From the NCBI RefSeq assembly GCF_004115975.1, contig NZ_SDDZ01000019.1, positions 1 through 64,000 on the forward strand: a DNA stretch of 64,000 bases, in the 5' to 3' direction. Of this stretch, positions 25,698 to 35,550 are shown one piece after another. Numbering within the stretch: the first letter of the stretch is position 1; each line of letters begins with the position of its first letter. A program made the position numbers and the translations under genes. The notes below the pieces were generated by a model. That model saw only the letters and a program-made list of their open reading frames with translations. It made no database searches and was not told the origin of the DNA. The DNA comes from Gelidibacter gilvus (GTDB lineage: Bacteria; Bacteroidota; Bacteroidia; Flavobacteriales; Flavobacteriaceae).

Positions 25698-26279
25698 TTA
25701 TTCCCCTTTACGTGATTGATAATCTTCTAAGTCCGCATTCCCTTCTCCATTTTCTTTAAACCATTTTTCCATCATCTCATACTCTTCTGGAGATATATTT
25801 GGCAATTGTCTTACGAAAGCCGTAACGCCCCACATTTCCTCATCTCCATGAGTTGGTCCAAGTCCAGGCATTCCTGTATCTTTAATTCCATTTTTAATAA
25901 TCCAAAAAAGTTCGGCATCTGTCCATTTTCCAACAACTGCTTTATCAGTCAGATCAGGAGCAGCTGGATAAATATACATCCAAGGATCTGATTTTCGACC
26001 TGGTGCTCCGTGACACGTTTGACAGGCTTTGGTGTAGGCTCCATAAAATTTCCGAGCAAGTTTTTTATCCTCAAGGTTTATGTCTTCAGGCACGTTAATA
26101 TATTTCGAATGGCTACGAACAGAGCTTTCCATCGTTTTTCTAAATACCCACTCGATAGGAGCAATGTGTTTATCTGTAGCACCTACGTTATAAACACCCC
26201 CAAAAACAACGGTAATAAATACTGCTATTAAAAGCGTTACAATAATTAAAGTCAGCGTAATAAGTGATTTTTTTTTCAT
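25698..26279 (-). CDS. Membrane-anchored class I cytochrome c
   Basis: About 193 residues. An N-terminal hydrophobic anchor (KKKSLITLTLIIVTLLIAVF) is followed by a periplasmic domain with one heme site CQTCH in TKACQTCHGAPGR and a Met ligand probably in KDTGMPGLGPTH. FVRQLPNISPEEYEMM closes the fold. It could carry electrons to an oxidase or reductase encoded elsewhere. The start at MKKK (26279) is preferred; five residues more are possible from 26294. Confidence 0.9.
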   Translation of the reverse strand: MKKKSLITLTLIIVTLLIAVFITVVFGGVYNVGATDKHIAPIEWVFRKTMESSVRSHSKYINVPEDINLEDKKLARKFYGAYTKACQTCHGAPGRKSDPWMYIYPAAPDLTDKAVVGKWTDAELFWIIKNGIKDTGMPGLGPTHGDEEMWGVTAFVRQLPNISPEEYEMMEKWFKENGEGNADLEDYQSRKGE

Positions 26280-26407
26280 GATTGTTTGTTTCATTCGTTA
26301 TTTGTAACTGAAGTCATGCCATTCCCTGTTGTAAATCAGAGCCAACCTCGACCAAGACGTCCTGATAAAATTAAATCCTTTATTATGAAAACAAAAAATA
26401 CAGTAAT

Positions 26408-28015
26408 CTAGAATTCTACTTCCGGATGGATTCCCCAACGCGTTTTATCAGCAAAGGCAAAATCCATTTTATATTTCTCTGGAATGTTTCCATTAAGCAT
26501 AGAACCTGGTTTTATTGAGGGAAAAAGTTCTTCATAAGTAATCATATCATTAAATGAAATACGACGATAAATATGAGAACGTGTCATATTTTTAGGTTCA
26601 TCCAAACCAGTTGCTCCTAAAAGTTCAACAAAATTTTTAATTGTTAATTCATGATATCTAGCCACACGGACTTTTTTATCTTCAGGAACCAAGCCTACTG
26701 TCAATTTAGGATCCTGAGTTGTAATTCCGGTCGGACATCTATTTGTGTTACATAGTAATGCTTGGATACATCCCAAAGCTAACATCATGCCTCGCGCTTG
26801 ATAACATGCATCAGCTCCCAAAGCAATAGCACGGGCGACATGAAAAGCAGCGGTAATTTTACCTGATGCAATAATTTTAATATGTTGACGTATTCCCATG
26901 CCTCTAAGAATATTATGAACAAAATCAAGACCGTCAATCAAGGGGGCGCCTACATAATTGGTGAATTCGGGAGGTGCCGCCCCTGTGCCGCCTTCACCAC
27001 CGTCTACTGCAATATAATCAGGATATATATCGAGTTCCACCATCGCTTGACAAATGGAAATAAATTCACTTTTATACCCAATACACAATTTAAACCCAAC
27101 AGGTTTCCCTCCAGATAAATCTCTTAATTTCTGAATGAATTTCACCATCTCCATTGGGGTATCAAAAGCAGAGTGATACGGGGGTGACACCACTTTAGTA
27201 TGTGGTTGAATGTGACGGATTCTACCGATTTCTTCAGAGTTTTTCTCTGCTGGCAGAATACCGCCGTGTCCAGGCTTCGCACCTTGGGAAATTTTAAGTT
27301 CAATCATTTTTACATTAGGATGTTTCGACTTTTCAGCAAAGAGTTCAGGATTGAACCTTCCATCCTCAGTACGGCATCCAAAATAAGCGGTACCAATTTG
27401 CCAAATCAAGTCGCCCCCATGTTTTAAATGATAATCACTCAAACCTCCTTCTCCGGTATTATGAGCGAAGTTGCCAATTTTTGCTCCAGCATTCAAAGCT
27501 TCAACCGCAACAGAACTAAGTGCTCCAAAACTCATGGCTGAAATATTTATTATACTGGCAGAATAAGGCTGTTTACAATCCTTATTACCTATCATTATCC
27601 GCGGATCATGATTTAAAGTATCAAAAGCCTTTGGTGCGATGGAATGGCAAATCCATTCATAGCCTTCGGCATAAACATCAAGCTGGGTCCCGTAGGGAAT
27701 AGTATCACGAACTCCTTTTGCTCTTTGGTATACTGTAGAACGATCTACACGATTAAAAGGACGTCCGTCAATATCTGATTCAATAAAATACTGGTACATT
27801 TTTGGTCGTAGGTCTTCCAATACATAACGCAGTCTCCCGAGTACAGGATAGTTACGCATAATGGTATGTTTTGTTTGAAAAACGTCATAATATCCCAAAA
27901 TGGTCAGGATTAAAACAATTCCAAAAAGCACGAACCAATTGGAACTTAAAAAAACGGCTAACGCAAATGTTATTAAAAGCGAAGCCGTGGATATTATAAA
28001 AAACTGTTTTTGCAT
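26408..28015 (-). CDS. FMN-binding glutamate synthase family protein
   Basis: About 535 residues. Two N-terminal hydrophobic segments (about 5-50) anchor the protein; the rest is the glutamate synthase FMN/Fe-S barrel: SMSFGALSSVAVEALN, GEGGLSDYHLKHGGDLIWQIG, KISQGAKPGHGGILP, VDGGEGGTGAAPPEF and a Cys-rich CIQALLCNTNRCPTG segment for a cluster. The glutaminase domain of GltB is absent, so it is not a normal glutamate synthase; similar stand-alone proteins have no firmly proven reaction. The start at 28015 places the membrane segment first; a further 17 codons upstream are possible. Confidence 0.9.
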   Translation of the reverse strand: MQKQFFIISTASLLITFALAVFLSSNWFVLFGIVLILTILGYYDVFQTKHTIMRNYPVLGRLRYVLEDLRPKMYQYFIESDIDGRPFNRVDRSTVYQRAKGVRDTIPYGTQLDVYAEGYEWICHSIAPKAFDTLNHDPRIMIGNKDCKQPYSASIINISAMSFGALSSVAVEALNAGAKIGNFAHNTGEGGLSDYHLKHGGDLIWQIGTAYFGCRTEDGRFNPELFAEKSKHPNVKMIELKISQGAKPGHGGILPAEKNSEEIGRIRHIQPHTKVVSPPYHSAFDTPMEMVKFIQKLRDLSGGKPVGFKLCIGYKSEFISICQAMVELDIYPDYIAVDGGEGGTGAAPPEFTNYVGAPLIDGLDFVHNILRGMGIRQHIKIIASGKITAAFHVARAIALGADACYQARGMMLALGCIQALLCNTNRCPTGITTQDPKLTVGLVPEDKKVRVARYHELTIKNFVELLGATGLDEPKNMTRSHIYRRISFNDMITYEELFPSIKPGSMLNGNIPEKYKMDFAFADKTRWGIHPEVEF

Positions 28016-28333
28016 AATTAAAGTATTATTAAATAATTCTCCAAGGTAGAACGTTGAAATATTCAACGAGAAAAAAGTTTTGGCTTTTTATGAAAATCTT
28101 TAGTTTTCAAATTTCTCTACTACTCCTAGTGTTAAACATCAGGAAATTATAATGATTAAAGTAATGACAGTAAGAAAAGTAAGAACAGTTAATGATTTCT
28201 GTTTATGTTTAATTGTATTGACCGTTTTTGAAATTTATTCTTTCTAAGTGCTCCATAAAACACTTTTTGCTGGATTGCTCTCTTTTTTTTAAATAGTATT
28301 TCTAAGTTAAGCTCACAAAAAATATTCTGATAT

Positions 28334-28633
28334 TTACTCAATAAGTATTTTTATCTTGTTATCCACTGGCATAATGTGTATAGCTTCGGTATCCTCTATA
28401 ATTTCTAGGTAATGTTCTATGCCTCCTGGAATTATTTTTGTTTCTCCTACTTCCAAAGCGTACTCCTTATCGTTTATTTTCAAGACAGCTTTTCCTTTTA
28501 GAATTACGAGGACAGACTCTTCCACTGATAAATGTTTTGGTCCGATCGTATTGGCCTCTGCCATCATTTTAAGGTTTTTGAAAACCTTTCCTTCGCTTAA
28601 AAGCTGGGTTTTCGGATTCTTTTTAACTTTCAT
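28334..28633 (-). CDS. Cupin-domain protein
   Basis: A 99-residue single cupin barrel. It shows LSVEESVLVILKGKAVLKIN (motif 1 region) and VGETKIIPGGIEHYLEIIED (motif 2, PGGxEH). The first-motif histidines are missing, so metal binding may rest on one His only or be absent. It is a single gene after the FMN-binding protein region; role unknown. Confidence 0.85.
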   Translation of the reverse strand: MKVKKNPKTQLLSEGKVFKNLKMMAEANTIGPKHLSVEESVLVILKGKAVLKINDKEYALEVGETKIIPGGIEHYLEIIEDTEAIHIMPVDNKIKILIE

Positions 28634-29552
28634 ATATATTTAAATTACCAGATAATAAGTTATTTCTTAACACAACAAATCGTACAGATAGCCTTGATTT
28701 AACTGCTAAGATCATTGTTATTTCTGCTAAAGTTACATAAATTTATACAGAGAATAAATAACAGTCGCGATTGATATCACAAAAATGTTTGGTGCTAAAA
28801 ATACAGAAGTAGTGACCTTGAGAAAAATAAATCGCGAGTTCCAGAAGCAGAGAAAGCTGGATAAACTAGTCTCCGTAGTAGTCTCATGTAATGCGTATGT
28901 TCTGCATAGCGACCCTGGCATATACTAAAGACGTTTAAATATTAGTTTCCTTTACACTTTCGAAATTAACCTATCAGTCATGTGAGGATTTACCAAGGAA
29001 AGATTGAAGATACGAGTCAATCACTATGGGCTAAAGTAATACCCGTACGACAAACGTTCTGATGATCCTGTCGGACTATATTCAGGCGATTTTTACCATA
29101 ATCTGAGACTAATTAATGTGTCAATCCCCACTTGCAACCAGAAAACTTCTTCAGTAAGGCTGTTACAGATCTTTATCGAAATTAATACCTGTCAAGCGTT
29201 TTAGAGCCAAAAAAAACTAAAACCATGCTTATTGAAGAATCGAAAATCCAGAAACAGCTCTCCTTTCTAATTTTCCTCGGTCATCTATTAATCATTGTAC
29301 AACTTTTATTCTTGTATTAGAATAATGGGATCAAACTATGATAGGATGGTTAAATAGAAATAAATTTTTGTACTTTTAAGGATAGATTTGTCCCAGATAA
29401 ACATGTCATATCATCTTCATCAATACTATGAATGATATTAAGGTATTTACGAACGATGGTAGCACCCTAACATCAATCCCTAGATACTGGTTCTAGAAGG
29501 GTTCATTCAAAATCAATGTCAGATACTTGCACGAAATAAAACACAGATCATA
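28634..29552. other. Long intergenic stretch without a recognised gene
   Basis: 919 bases. Two short plus-strand frames open here: 28783-28926, about 47 codons and starting MFGAKNTEVVTLRKINREFQ, and 29224-29319, a 31-codon hydrophobic peptide (MLIEESKIQKQLSFLIFLG). Neither is recognised, and no ribosome binding site supports them. A TAGATTTG (29384-29391) resembles a -7 element but lacks a -33 partner at 19 bases. Confidence 0.45.
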
Positions 29553-30353
29553 ATGAATAATTCCTTAGAAAAAATAAACGTACCCACCATGGCCCAATAC
29601 GCAGCCGAGGGCAAAAGACCAGAAATTCTTTTTTGGGTCGGGTGCGCTGGAAGTTTTGACGATAGGTCAAAGAAGATTACCAGAGCCTTTGTACGCCTGC
29701 TCAATCAGGCAAATATCGCTTTTGCCGTTCTGGGAACTGAGGAAAGCTGTACGGGTGATCCTGCAAAAAGGGCCGGTAACGAATTTATCTTCCAGATGCA
29801 GGCCATGATAAATATCAAAACCCTGAATGGTTACGGGATTACAAAAATTGTTACAGCCTGCCCACATGGTTTTAATACGCTCAAAAATGAGTATCCCGAA
29901 TTAGGAGGACATTTTGAAGTCGTACACCACACCCAGCTACTTCGTTCTCTAGTTGAAGAAGGGCGTTTAAAGATAGATGCTGGAAAATTCAAGGGAAAGC
30001 GTATTACATTCCATGACCCCTGTTATTTAGGACGAGGAAATAGAGAATATGATGCACCCCGAAATTTATTACAAAAACTCGAGGTTGAACTGATCGAAAT
30101 GAAGCGAAGCAAATCAACAGGATTTTGTTGTGGCGCCGGTGGAGCTCAATTCTTTAAGGAATCCGAACCTGGGGATAAAGAAATAAATGTTGATCGTGTC
30201 GAGGAGGCTATTGCAATCCAACCAGAGATTATAGCCACTGGATGTCCGTACTGTACCAACATGCTTACCGATGGTCTCAAGACAAAGAACAAAGAAGATG
30301 AAGTACAGGTAATGGACATTGCTGAAATGATCGCGAACGCAGCTGATCTTTAA
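29553..30353 (+). CDS. (Fe-S)-binding CCG-domain protein
   Basis: A 266-residue soluble protein of the HdrB/GlpC/LutA-like CCG family. The second CCG motif is complete: CYLGRGNREYD, FCCGAGGAQFF and CPYCTNMLTD, which would bind a [4Fe-4S] or noncubane cluster. The first half has single Cys residues (GCAGSFDDR, ESCTGDPAKR, ACPHGFNTL), a common variant. Flavobacteria usually have a relative of this gene in another context, so this may be a paralog. Here it lies 101 bases upstream of an SdhB-like gene. An electron-transfer partnership is inferred. Confidence 0.88.
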   Translation: MNNSLEKINVPTMAQYAAEGKRPEILFWVGCAGSFDDRSKKITRAFVRLLNQANIAFAVLGTEESCTGDPAKRAGNEFIFQMQAMINIKTLNGYGITKIVTACPHGFNTLKNEYPELGGHFEVVHHTQLLRSLVEEGRLKIDAGKFKGKRITFHDPCYLGRGNREYDAPRNLLQKLEVELIEMKRSKSTGFCCGAGGAQFFKESEPGDKEINVDRVEEAIAIQPEIIATGCPYCTNMLTDGLKTKNKEDEVQVMDIAEMIANAADL

Positions 30354-30454
30354 AAAAAAATTAATGACTATTGCATAGATCAGTTTTTAGGAATATCAAG
30401 CTATCCGTTTAACATTATTACAATGGAATCCATCAGGAAAATAAAATAAACATC

Positions 30455-31201
30455 ATGAAATTTACTTTAAAAATATGGAGACAGAATAATGCCATTTCCA
30501 AAGGAGAGATTAAAACCTATCTCGTAGAGGGCATCGAGAGTGATATGTCCTTTCTTGAAATGTTGGATGTGCTCAATGCTGGACTTATGGACAAAGGCGA
30601 AGAACCAGTGGCATTTGACCACGACTGTCGCGAAGGCATTTGTGGAACCTGTTCATTACAGATCAACGGGAGACCGCATGGACCAGAACGCTTAACGACC
30701 ACTTGCCAATTGCACATGCGTAAATTTACAGATGGTGATATCATTGTTATTGAACCTTTTAGAGCCAATGCTTTTCCGGTCATCAAAGATCTGGTAATCG
30801 ACCGCAGTTCATTCGACAGGATCCAACAGGCTGGAGGTTATGTTTCCGTGAACACCTCGGGAAATACTATCGATGCCAATACCATTCCCATAAACCATGA
30901 TGATGCGGAAACAGCCTTTAATAACGCAACTTGTATTGGCTGTGGTGCCTGCGTGGCCGCGTGCATAAACTCTAGTGCGGTCCTGTTCGTTTCTGCAAAA
31001 GTAACTCAATTTGCATCATTGCCCCAGGGTAAGATCGAAGCTACAGAGCGCGCTCTAAGAATGGTGGCACAAATGGATGAGGAAGGTTTTGGAAGTTGTT
31101 CTAGCACTGGTGCATGCGAAGTTGAATGCCCAGCAGGAATCACGTTAGTAAGTATTGCCCGATTGAACCAAGAACATTTAAAAGCAAAGCTGAAGGGCTA
31201 A
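30455..31201 (+). CDS. Succinate dehydrogenase / fumarate reductase iron-sulfur subunit (SdhB/FrdB), without SdhA or SdhC nearby
   Basis: A 248-residue subunit with all three cluster motifs. [2Fe-2S]: Cys58, Cys63, Cys66 and Cys84 ([11 protein letters not shown] ... TTTCQL). [4Fe-4S]: [11 protein letters not shown]. [3Fe-4S]: [15 protein letters not shown]. SdhB normally links the flavoprotein SdhA to the membrane subunit. Neither sdhA nor sdhC is adjacent: the neighbours are a CCG protein upstream and aconitase downstream. It may serve an SdhA encoded elsewhere or a different oxidoreductase formed with the CCG protein. Length and motifs look intact. Confidence 0.92.
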   Translation: MKFTLKIWRQNNAISKGEIKTYLVEGIESDMSFLEMLDVLNAGLMDKGEEPVAFDHDCREGICGTCSLQINGRPHGPERLTTTCQLHMRKFTDGDIIVIEPFRANAFPVIKDLVIDRSSFDRIQQAGGYVSVNTSGNTIDANTIPINHDDAETAFNNATCIGCGACVAACINSSAVLFVSAKVTQFASLPQGKIEATERALRMVAQMDEEGFGSCSSTGACEVECPAGITLVSIARLNQEHLKAKLKG

Positions 31202-31387
31202 AATATTGTAGTTGCAAATCAATTCTAACCTATTTGGATATTATTTTCATTATGCGAAAATTATCTAAAATCTAATGGAACGGATTGTATAAGAAATTAA
31301 ACGAGTAAATATATCTTCCGGTAACATGAAGGATCGAATATCCTGATAATTCGGAGAAATTAATAAAAAAAAATAACAATAAATATT

Positions 31388-34174
31388 ATGGACAAAGATC
31401 CCTTTAAAGTTAGAAAAAAATTAGCGTTGTTAGACAAAGAAGTTGGTTATTATAGTCTTTCAGTGCTTGAAGAACAAGGCTATGAAATAAGTAAGCTTCC
31501 GTTTTCCATTCGTATCCTATTAGAAAATGCATTGCGGAATTATGACGGATTTACAGTTACTGAAGAAAACATCGAGACTTTGCTTAATTGGCGACCTGAA
31601 GCATCAGAAAAAGACATTCCCTTTAAGCCTGCACGTGTTTTGATGCAGGATTTTACCGGCGTTCCCGCAGTGGTCGACCTTGCCGCGTTGCGTGCAGAGG
31701 TAGCTCGAAAAGGGAAAGATCCCGACACGATAAATCCGCTAGTTCCAGTCGATTTGGTCATTGATCATTCCGTACAGGTCGATTATTTTGGAACGGACTA
31801 TTCTTATGGTCGCAATATGGACGAGGAATTCAAGCGCAACATAGAGCGTTATCAGTTCTTAAAATGGGCGCAACGATCTTTTGATAATTTTCGGGTGGTA
31901 CCTCCTGGAATGGGGATTTGCCATCAGATAAACCTAGAATATTTCTCTAAAGGCGTCATCGAGAGGGATGGTGAAGTATTCCCCGATACATTAGTTGGCA
32001 CCGACAGCCATACGCCCATGGTAAACGGCATTGGTGTAGTGGCTTGGGGCGTTGGGGGAATTGAGGCCGAAGCGGCCATTCTTGGACAGCCATTGTATTT
32101 TATAATGCCTGAGGTAGTAGGACTTAAACTTACAGGAAAACTTCCTTTGGGTTCCACCGCTACTGATCTAGTCCTTACGATTGCCAATCTATTACGTAAA
32201 CAAGGCGTAGTTGGAAAATTTGTAGAAGTTTTCGGTCCTGGCTGTAGCCATCTTTCAGTACCAGACAGAGCTACGATTGGCAATATGTCTCCAGAATTTG
32301 GATGTACAATTACATATTTTCCAATAGATGATAAAACGTTGGAATATATGCATCTGAGCAATCGTTCCAAAGAACAAATTGACTTGGTGGAAACCTATTG
32401 CAAGACCAACATGTTATGGCGAGAGAACGAGGAAAAGATTCAGTACACTACCGTTGTTGAGCTAGACGTATCTACCATTGAACCCACAGTAGCAGGCCCT
32501 AAACGTCCACAAGACAAGATATTGCTTCGGGAGTTTAAACCCAAATTCGTTGAGTTATTGAAAGAATCCTTTGGACGAGACTATATTGAACAAAATAAAC
32601 GTGAATCAATGCTCTCCATCTTAGAATTTATAGATGAAGGAGGAGGACAACCGACACATAAATTACCGATACCAGCCCATGTTGGTACTGTCGAAACAAT
32701 TGAAAAAGACGGACTAAAAACAATTTGGATAGATAGAGGTGTGGATAAGTTTAAGCTCTCAGACGGAGCAGTGGCCATAGCCGCGATCACTTCTTGCACC
32801 AATACCTCAAACCCCTTTGTGATGATAGGAGCTGGACTCGTCGCAAGAAAAGCCCGTGAGCACGGCATAGACGTAAAGCCTTGGGTAAAGACCTCTCTTG
32901 CCCCAGGTTCCAAAGTCGTTACGGATTATCTGGAAAAAGCAGACCTTATGAAGGATCTGGAGGCGCTGAAGTTTCATTTGGTAGGTTATGGTTGTACGTC
33001 CTGTATAGGCAATTCAGGTCCCCTTCCCCCTGCCATTGCCCAGGCTGTAGATGAATACGAACTCGTTGTAACTTCGGTACTCTCGGGAAATCGGAATTTT
33101 GAGGCTAGGGTACATCCGCAAGTAAAAATGAATTTTTTGATGTCGCCAATGTTAGTGGTCGCCTACGCTATTGCTGGACGGGTAGATATCGACCTTATCA
33201 ATGACCCCATCAGCTACGACAGAAACCTTCAGCCGGTGTATCTAAAGGACATTTGGCCTACTGATGACGAGATCAATGAGATTTTGGGAAGCGTTCTTTC
33301 TCCAAAGGACTTCAAAAAGAACTACGACAAAATATTCGAGGGAGATGAGATATGGCGAGACCTCCAAGTTCCAGAAGGAAAACTGTACCACTGGGACGAA
33401 AACTCCACGTATATCAAGGAAATTCCATTTTTCAGGGATATCCCGACTGTCGCGTCGGATTTGGGAAATATAGAAAATGCTCGCGTATTATTGGTTCTAG
33501 GCGACAGCATAACCACCGACCACATATCTCCAGCAGGATCTTTTAATGAACACTCCTCAGCTGGAAAATATCTGATCGAACAAGGTGTGAAAAAAGAAAA
33601 TTTTAATTCCTATGGTAGTCGCCGAGGCAACGATGAAGTTATGGTTCGCGGTACTTTTGCTAACGTTCGCATCAAGAACAAACTTGCCGATAAAGAAGGA
33701 GGATATACCCGCTTTTTACCTACAGGAGAGGAAATGAGCGTTTATGAAGCTTCCGTAAAATACATGCAAGAAAATACGCCACTAGTGATCCTAGCTGGAA
33801 AGGAATATGGAAGTGGATCGTCCAGAGATTGGGCTGCTAAGGGCACGTTCCTCCTGGGAATCAAATGTGTGCTTGCCGAAAGTTATGAGCGTATTCATCG
33901 TAGTAATTTAGTGGGCCTTGGCGTACTCCCACTCCAATATAAGGAAGGAGACACTGCTGAAAAATTAGGAATCAACGGCAATGAGATATTCACGATAACC
34001 GGTATTTCTGAAGATATAAAACCATTAAAGGAAGTACAGGTCATCGCAGAGAACGACAAGGGTGAGAAAATAGAATTCGAAGCCATTGCACGTCTCGATT
34101 CACTTATCGAAATAGAATACTATCGCAACGGAGGAATACTGCAGTACGTATTGCGCCAATTTTTGGAAAAATAG
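31388..34174 (+). CDS. acnA: Aconitate hydratase AcnA
   Basis: A 928-residue aconitase of the AcnA/IRP1 class, interconverting citrate and isocitrate. [4Fe-4S] ligands are Cys470 (AITSCTNTS), Cys536 and Cys539 (GCTSCIGNSG). Also visible are GTDSHTPMVNGIGVVAWGVGG, SVLSGNRNFEARVHP, and the swivelling C-terminal domain with GDSITTDHISPAG, YGSRRGNDEVM and GSGSSRDWAAKG. It follows the orphan sdhB-like gene and is 24 bases from the AhpD-like gene, so this may be a stress-inducible TCA branch. The final start is unambiguous. Confidence 0.97.
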   Translation: MDKDPFKVRKKLALLDKEVGYYSLSVLEEQGYEISKLPFSIRILLENALRNYDGFTVTEENIETLLNWRPEASEKDIPFKPARVLMQDFTGVPAVVDLAALRAEVARKGKDPDTINPLVPVDLVIDHSVQVDYFGTDYSYGRNMDEEFKRNIERYQFLKWAQRSFDNFRVVPPGMGICHQINLEYFSKGVIERDGEVFPDTLVGTDSHTPMVNGIGVVAWGVGGIEAEAAILGQPLYFIMPEVVGLKLTGKLPLGSTATDLVLTIANLLRKQGVVGKFVEVFGPGCSHLSVPDRATIGNMSPEFGCTITYFPIDDKTLEYMHLSNRSKEQIDLVETYCKTNMLWRENEEKIQYTTVVELDVSTIEPTVAGPKRPQDKILLREFKPKFVELLKESFGRDYIEQNKRESMLSILEFIDEGGGQPTHKLPIPAHVGTVETIEKDGLKTIWIDRGVDKFKLSDGAVAIAAITSCTNTSNPFVMIGAGLVARKAREHGIDVKPWVKTSLAPGSKVVTDYLEKADLMKDLEALKFHLVGYGCTSCIGNSGPLPPAIAQAVDEYELVVTSVLSGNRNFEARVHPQVKMNFLMSPMLVVAYAIAGRVDIDLINDPISYDRNLQPVYLKDIWPTDDEINEILGSVLSPKDFKKNYDKIFEGDEIWRDLQVPEGKLYHWDENSTYIKEIPFFRDIPTVASDLGNIENARVLLVLGDSITTDHISPAGSFNEHSSAGKYLIEQGVKKENFNSYGSRRGNDEVMVRGTFANVRIKNKLADKEGGYTRFLPTGEEMSVYEASVKYMQENTPLVILAGKEYGSGSSRDWAAKGTFLLGIKCVLAESYERIHRSNLVGLGVLPLQYKEGDTAEKLGINGNEIFTITGISEDIKPLKEVQVIAENDKGEKIEFEAIARLDSLIEIEYYRNGGILQYVLRQFLEK

Positions 34175-34198
34175 AAGTAAACTTAAAAAATAGTAATT

Positions 34199-34534
34199 AT
34201 GGAAAATGAAAAACTTTATCCCAAGAGCACAAGAGAACTTAATGAGAAAAAAGCTGCCTTAGCACCAGACAATGTGGAGGCTTGGCGTAATTTCAGTAGT
34301 ACGGTCTTCAAGGCGGGTGCCTTGGACGAAAAAACAAAACAGCTTATCGCCGTAGCCGTGGCACACGTTACCCAATGTCCTTATTGCATTAGAGCACATA
34401 CTCCGCAAGCAATGCGTAAAGGAGCGAGCAAAGAAGAAATTATGGAAGCCATCTGGGTGGCGGCTGAAATGCGGGCAGGCGCAGCCTATGCCCATGCTAC
34501 CCTGGCTATGGACGAGATGGAGAAACATAGATAA
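34199..34534 (+). CDS. Carboxymuconolactone decarboxylase / AhpD-like protein
   Basis: A 111-residue protein of the CMD family with the peroxidase-type CxxC: Cys60 and Cys63 in CPYCIRAHT, with His67 close by. The active-site Glu may be in DEKTKQLIAVAVAHV upstream. These proteins act as thiol-dependent peroxidases or reductants. It sits 24 bases after acnA on the same strand, which suggests protection of the oxygen-sensitive aconitase, an inference. Confidence 0.9.
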   Translation: MENEKLYPKSTRELNEKKAALAPDNVEAWRNFSSTVFKAGALDEKTKQLIAVAVAHVTQCPYCIRAHTPQAMRKGASKEEIMEAIWVAAEMRAGAAYAHATLAMDEMEKHR

Positions 34535-34860
34535 ATCAATCTGTATTGTTTAGATTATAGGTTTCGTTTTAAAAAGATGACCACCCACAAATAGCATTTA
34601 TTGATAACAAACTCAATTCTAAATAGCTAAATATCTTATACCGCGTATTATAGGCCGGGGTTTATTTATATGGTTATTAACTCTTTATTTTAATCACCTA
34701 CCATCTGACCTAAATTATCAAACAAGCACAAAATAACTTTGTTTATTGCGGTACGGATCAATTCGAAAACCATCTTTAAAGGTGGTTATTCGAGTTGGTA
34801 ATGTAGCACTTTAGTAAGTCTTTGGTTCGATTAATTACACAGGCGGATTTGTCAATGTTC
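34535..34860. other. Spacer between convergent genes
   Basis: No gene recognised. It contains one hairpin (34766-34790), given separately. Confidence 0.45.
34766..34790 (-). terminator. Possible terminator of the osmoprotectant ABC operon
   Basis: On the minus strand AACCACC, TTTAAA, GATGGTT and then TTTCG form a stem of seven pairs (one G-T). It lies about 70 bases past the ABC ATPase stop. The T-run is weak. Confidence 0.4.
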
Positions 34861-35550
34861 TTATAAATCTGATGGAGATTCGTTAAGTGTTGTCTGAATT
34901 CTCCCCGCATCCATGTGAATGATTCGGGTAGATAGTCTTTTGGCTTCGTCGATATCATGAGTGACCATCACAAAAGTAGTATTCAGCTTTTGATGAATGT
35001 TTTTCACTAAATCTTGCAGGTTCATTCGTGTTTCGGCATCAAGCGCCGAAAAAGGTTCATCCATTAATACTATTTCAGGGTTGTGAGCAATGGCTCTGAG
35101 AATACCCACCCGCTGACGTTGTCCTCCACTTAGTGTGTCAGGAAACTTTTTTAAAACGCTGCGGTCTAAGTTGACGAGTGGTAGAAGCTCGTTGATTCGC
35201 TCCTCACTATCTTTGGCGTCACGTTTAATCAGATTGAGGCAATAACACATGTTTTGATAGGCCGTTAAATGAGGAAAAAGGGCACCTTCCTGAAGAACAT
35301 ACCCCATTTTACGTCTCAGTTGATGCAATTCCCAATCGGCTATGCTTTTGTTTAAAATTTCAATTTCTCCTTCGCGTCGTAGTAGCAAGCCATTGATTAA
35401 CCGCAACAATGTTGATTTTCCACAACCACTTTTTCCAGTGAGGCAAATAAACTCGCCTTTATCCACAGTAAAAGAGATATTATTCAGAACACTTTGTTCT
35501 CCGTATGAAAAACCCACCCCAGTAAAACGTATGATAGTTGAATTGCTCAT
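34861..35550 (-). CDS. Glycine betaine/osmoprotectant ABC transporter ATP-binding protein (OpuA/OpuB-type)
   Basis: A 229-residue ATPase. Walker A is GKSGCGKSTLL (about residue 38), the Q-loop is LQEGALFPHLT, the signature is LSGGQRQRVG, Walker B is IVLMDEPFSALD, and the switch His is in MVTHDIDEAK. It is coupled to the fused permease/binding protein by a four-base ATGA overlap. The CBS domains of some OpuA proteins are absent, as in the choline/betaine OpuB/OpuC type. Confidence 0.92.
   Translation of the reverse strand: MSNSTIIRFTGVGFSYGEQSVLNNISFTVDKGEFICLTGKSGCGKSTLLRLINGLLLRREGEIEILNKSIADWELHQLRRKMGYVLQEGALFPHLTAYQNMCYCLNLIKRDAKDSEERINELLPLVNLDRSVLKKFPDTLSGGQRQRVGILRAIAHNPEIVLMDEPFSALDAETRMNLQDLVKNIHQKLNTTFVMVTHDIDEAKRLSTRIIHMDAGRIQTTLNESPSDL

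Noticed and set aside
26408-28015. Large subunit of glutamate synthase (GltB)
   Set aside because: The glutaminase and GXGXG domains are missing and the protein has membrane anchors.
29224-29319. 31-codon hydrophobic peptide ORF
   Set aside because: Too short, no recognised family and no ribosome binding site; kept only as a note in the intergenic entry.
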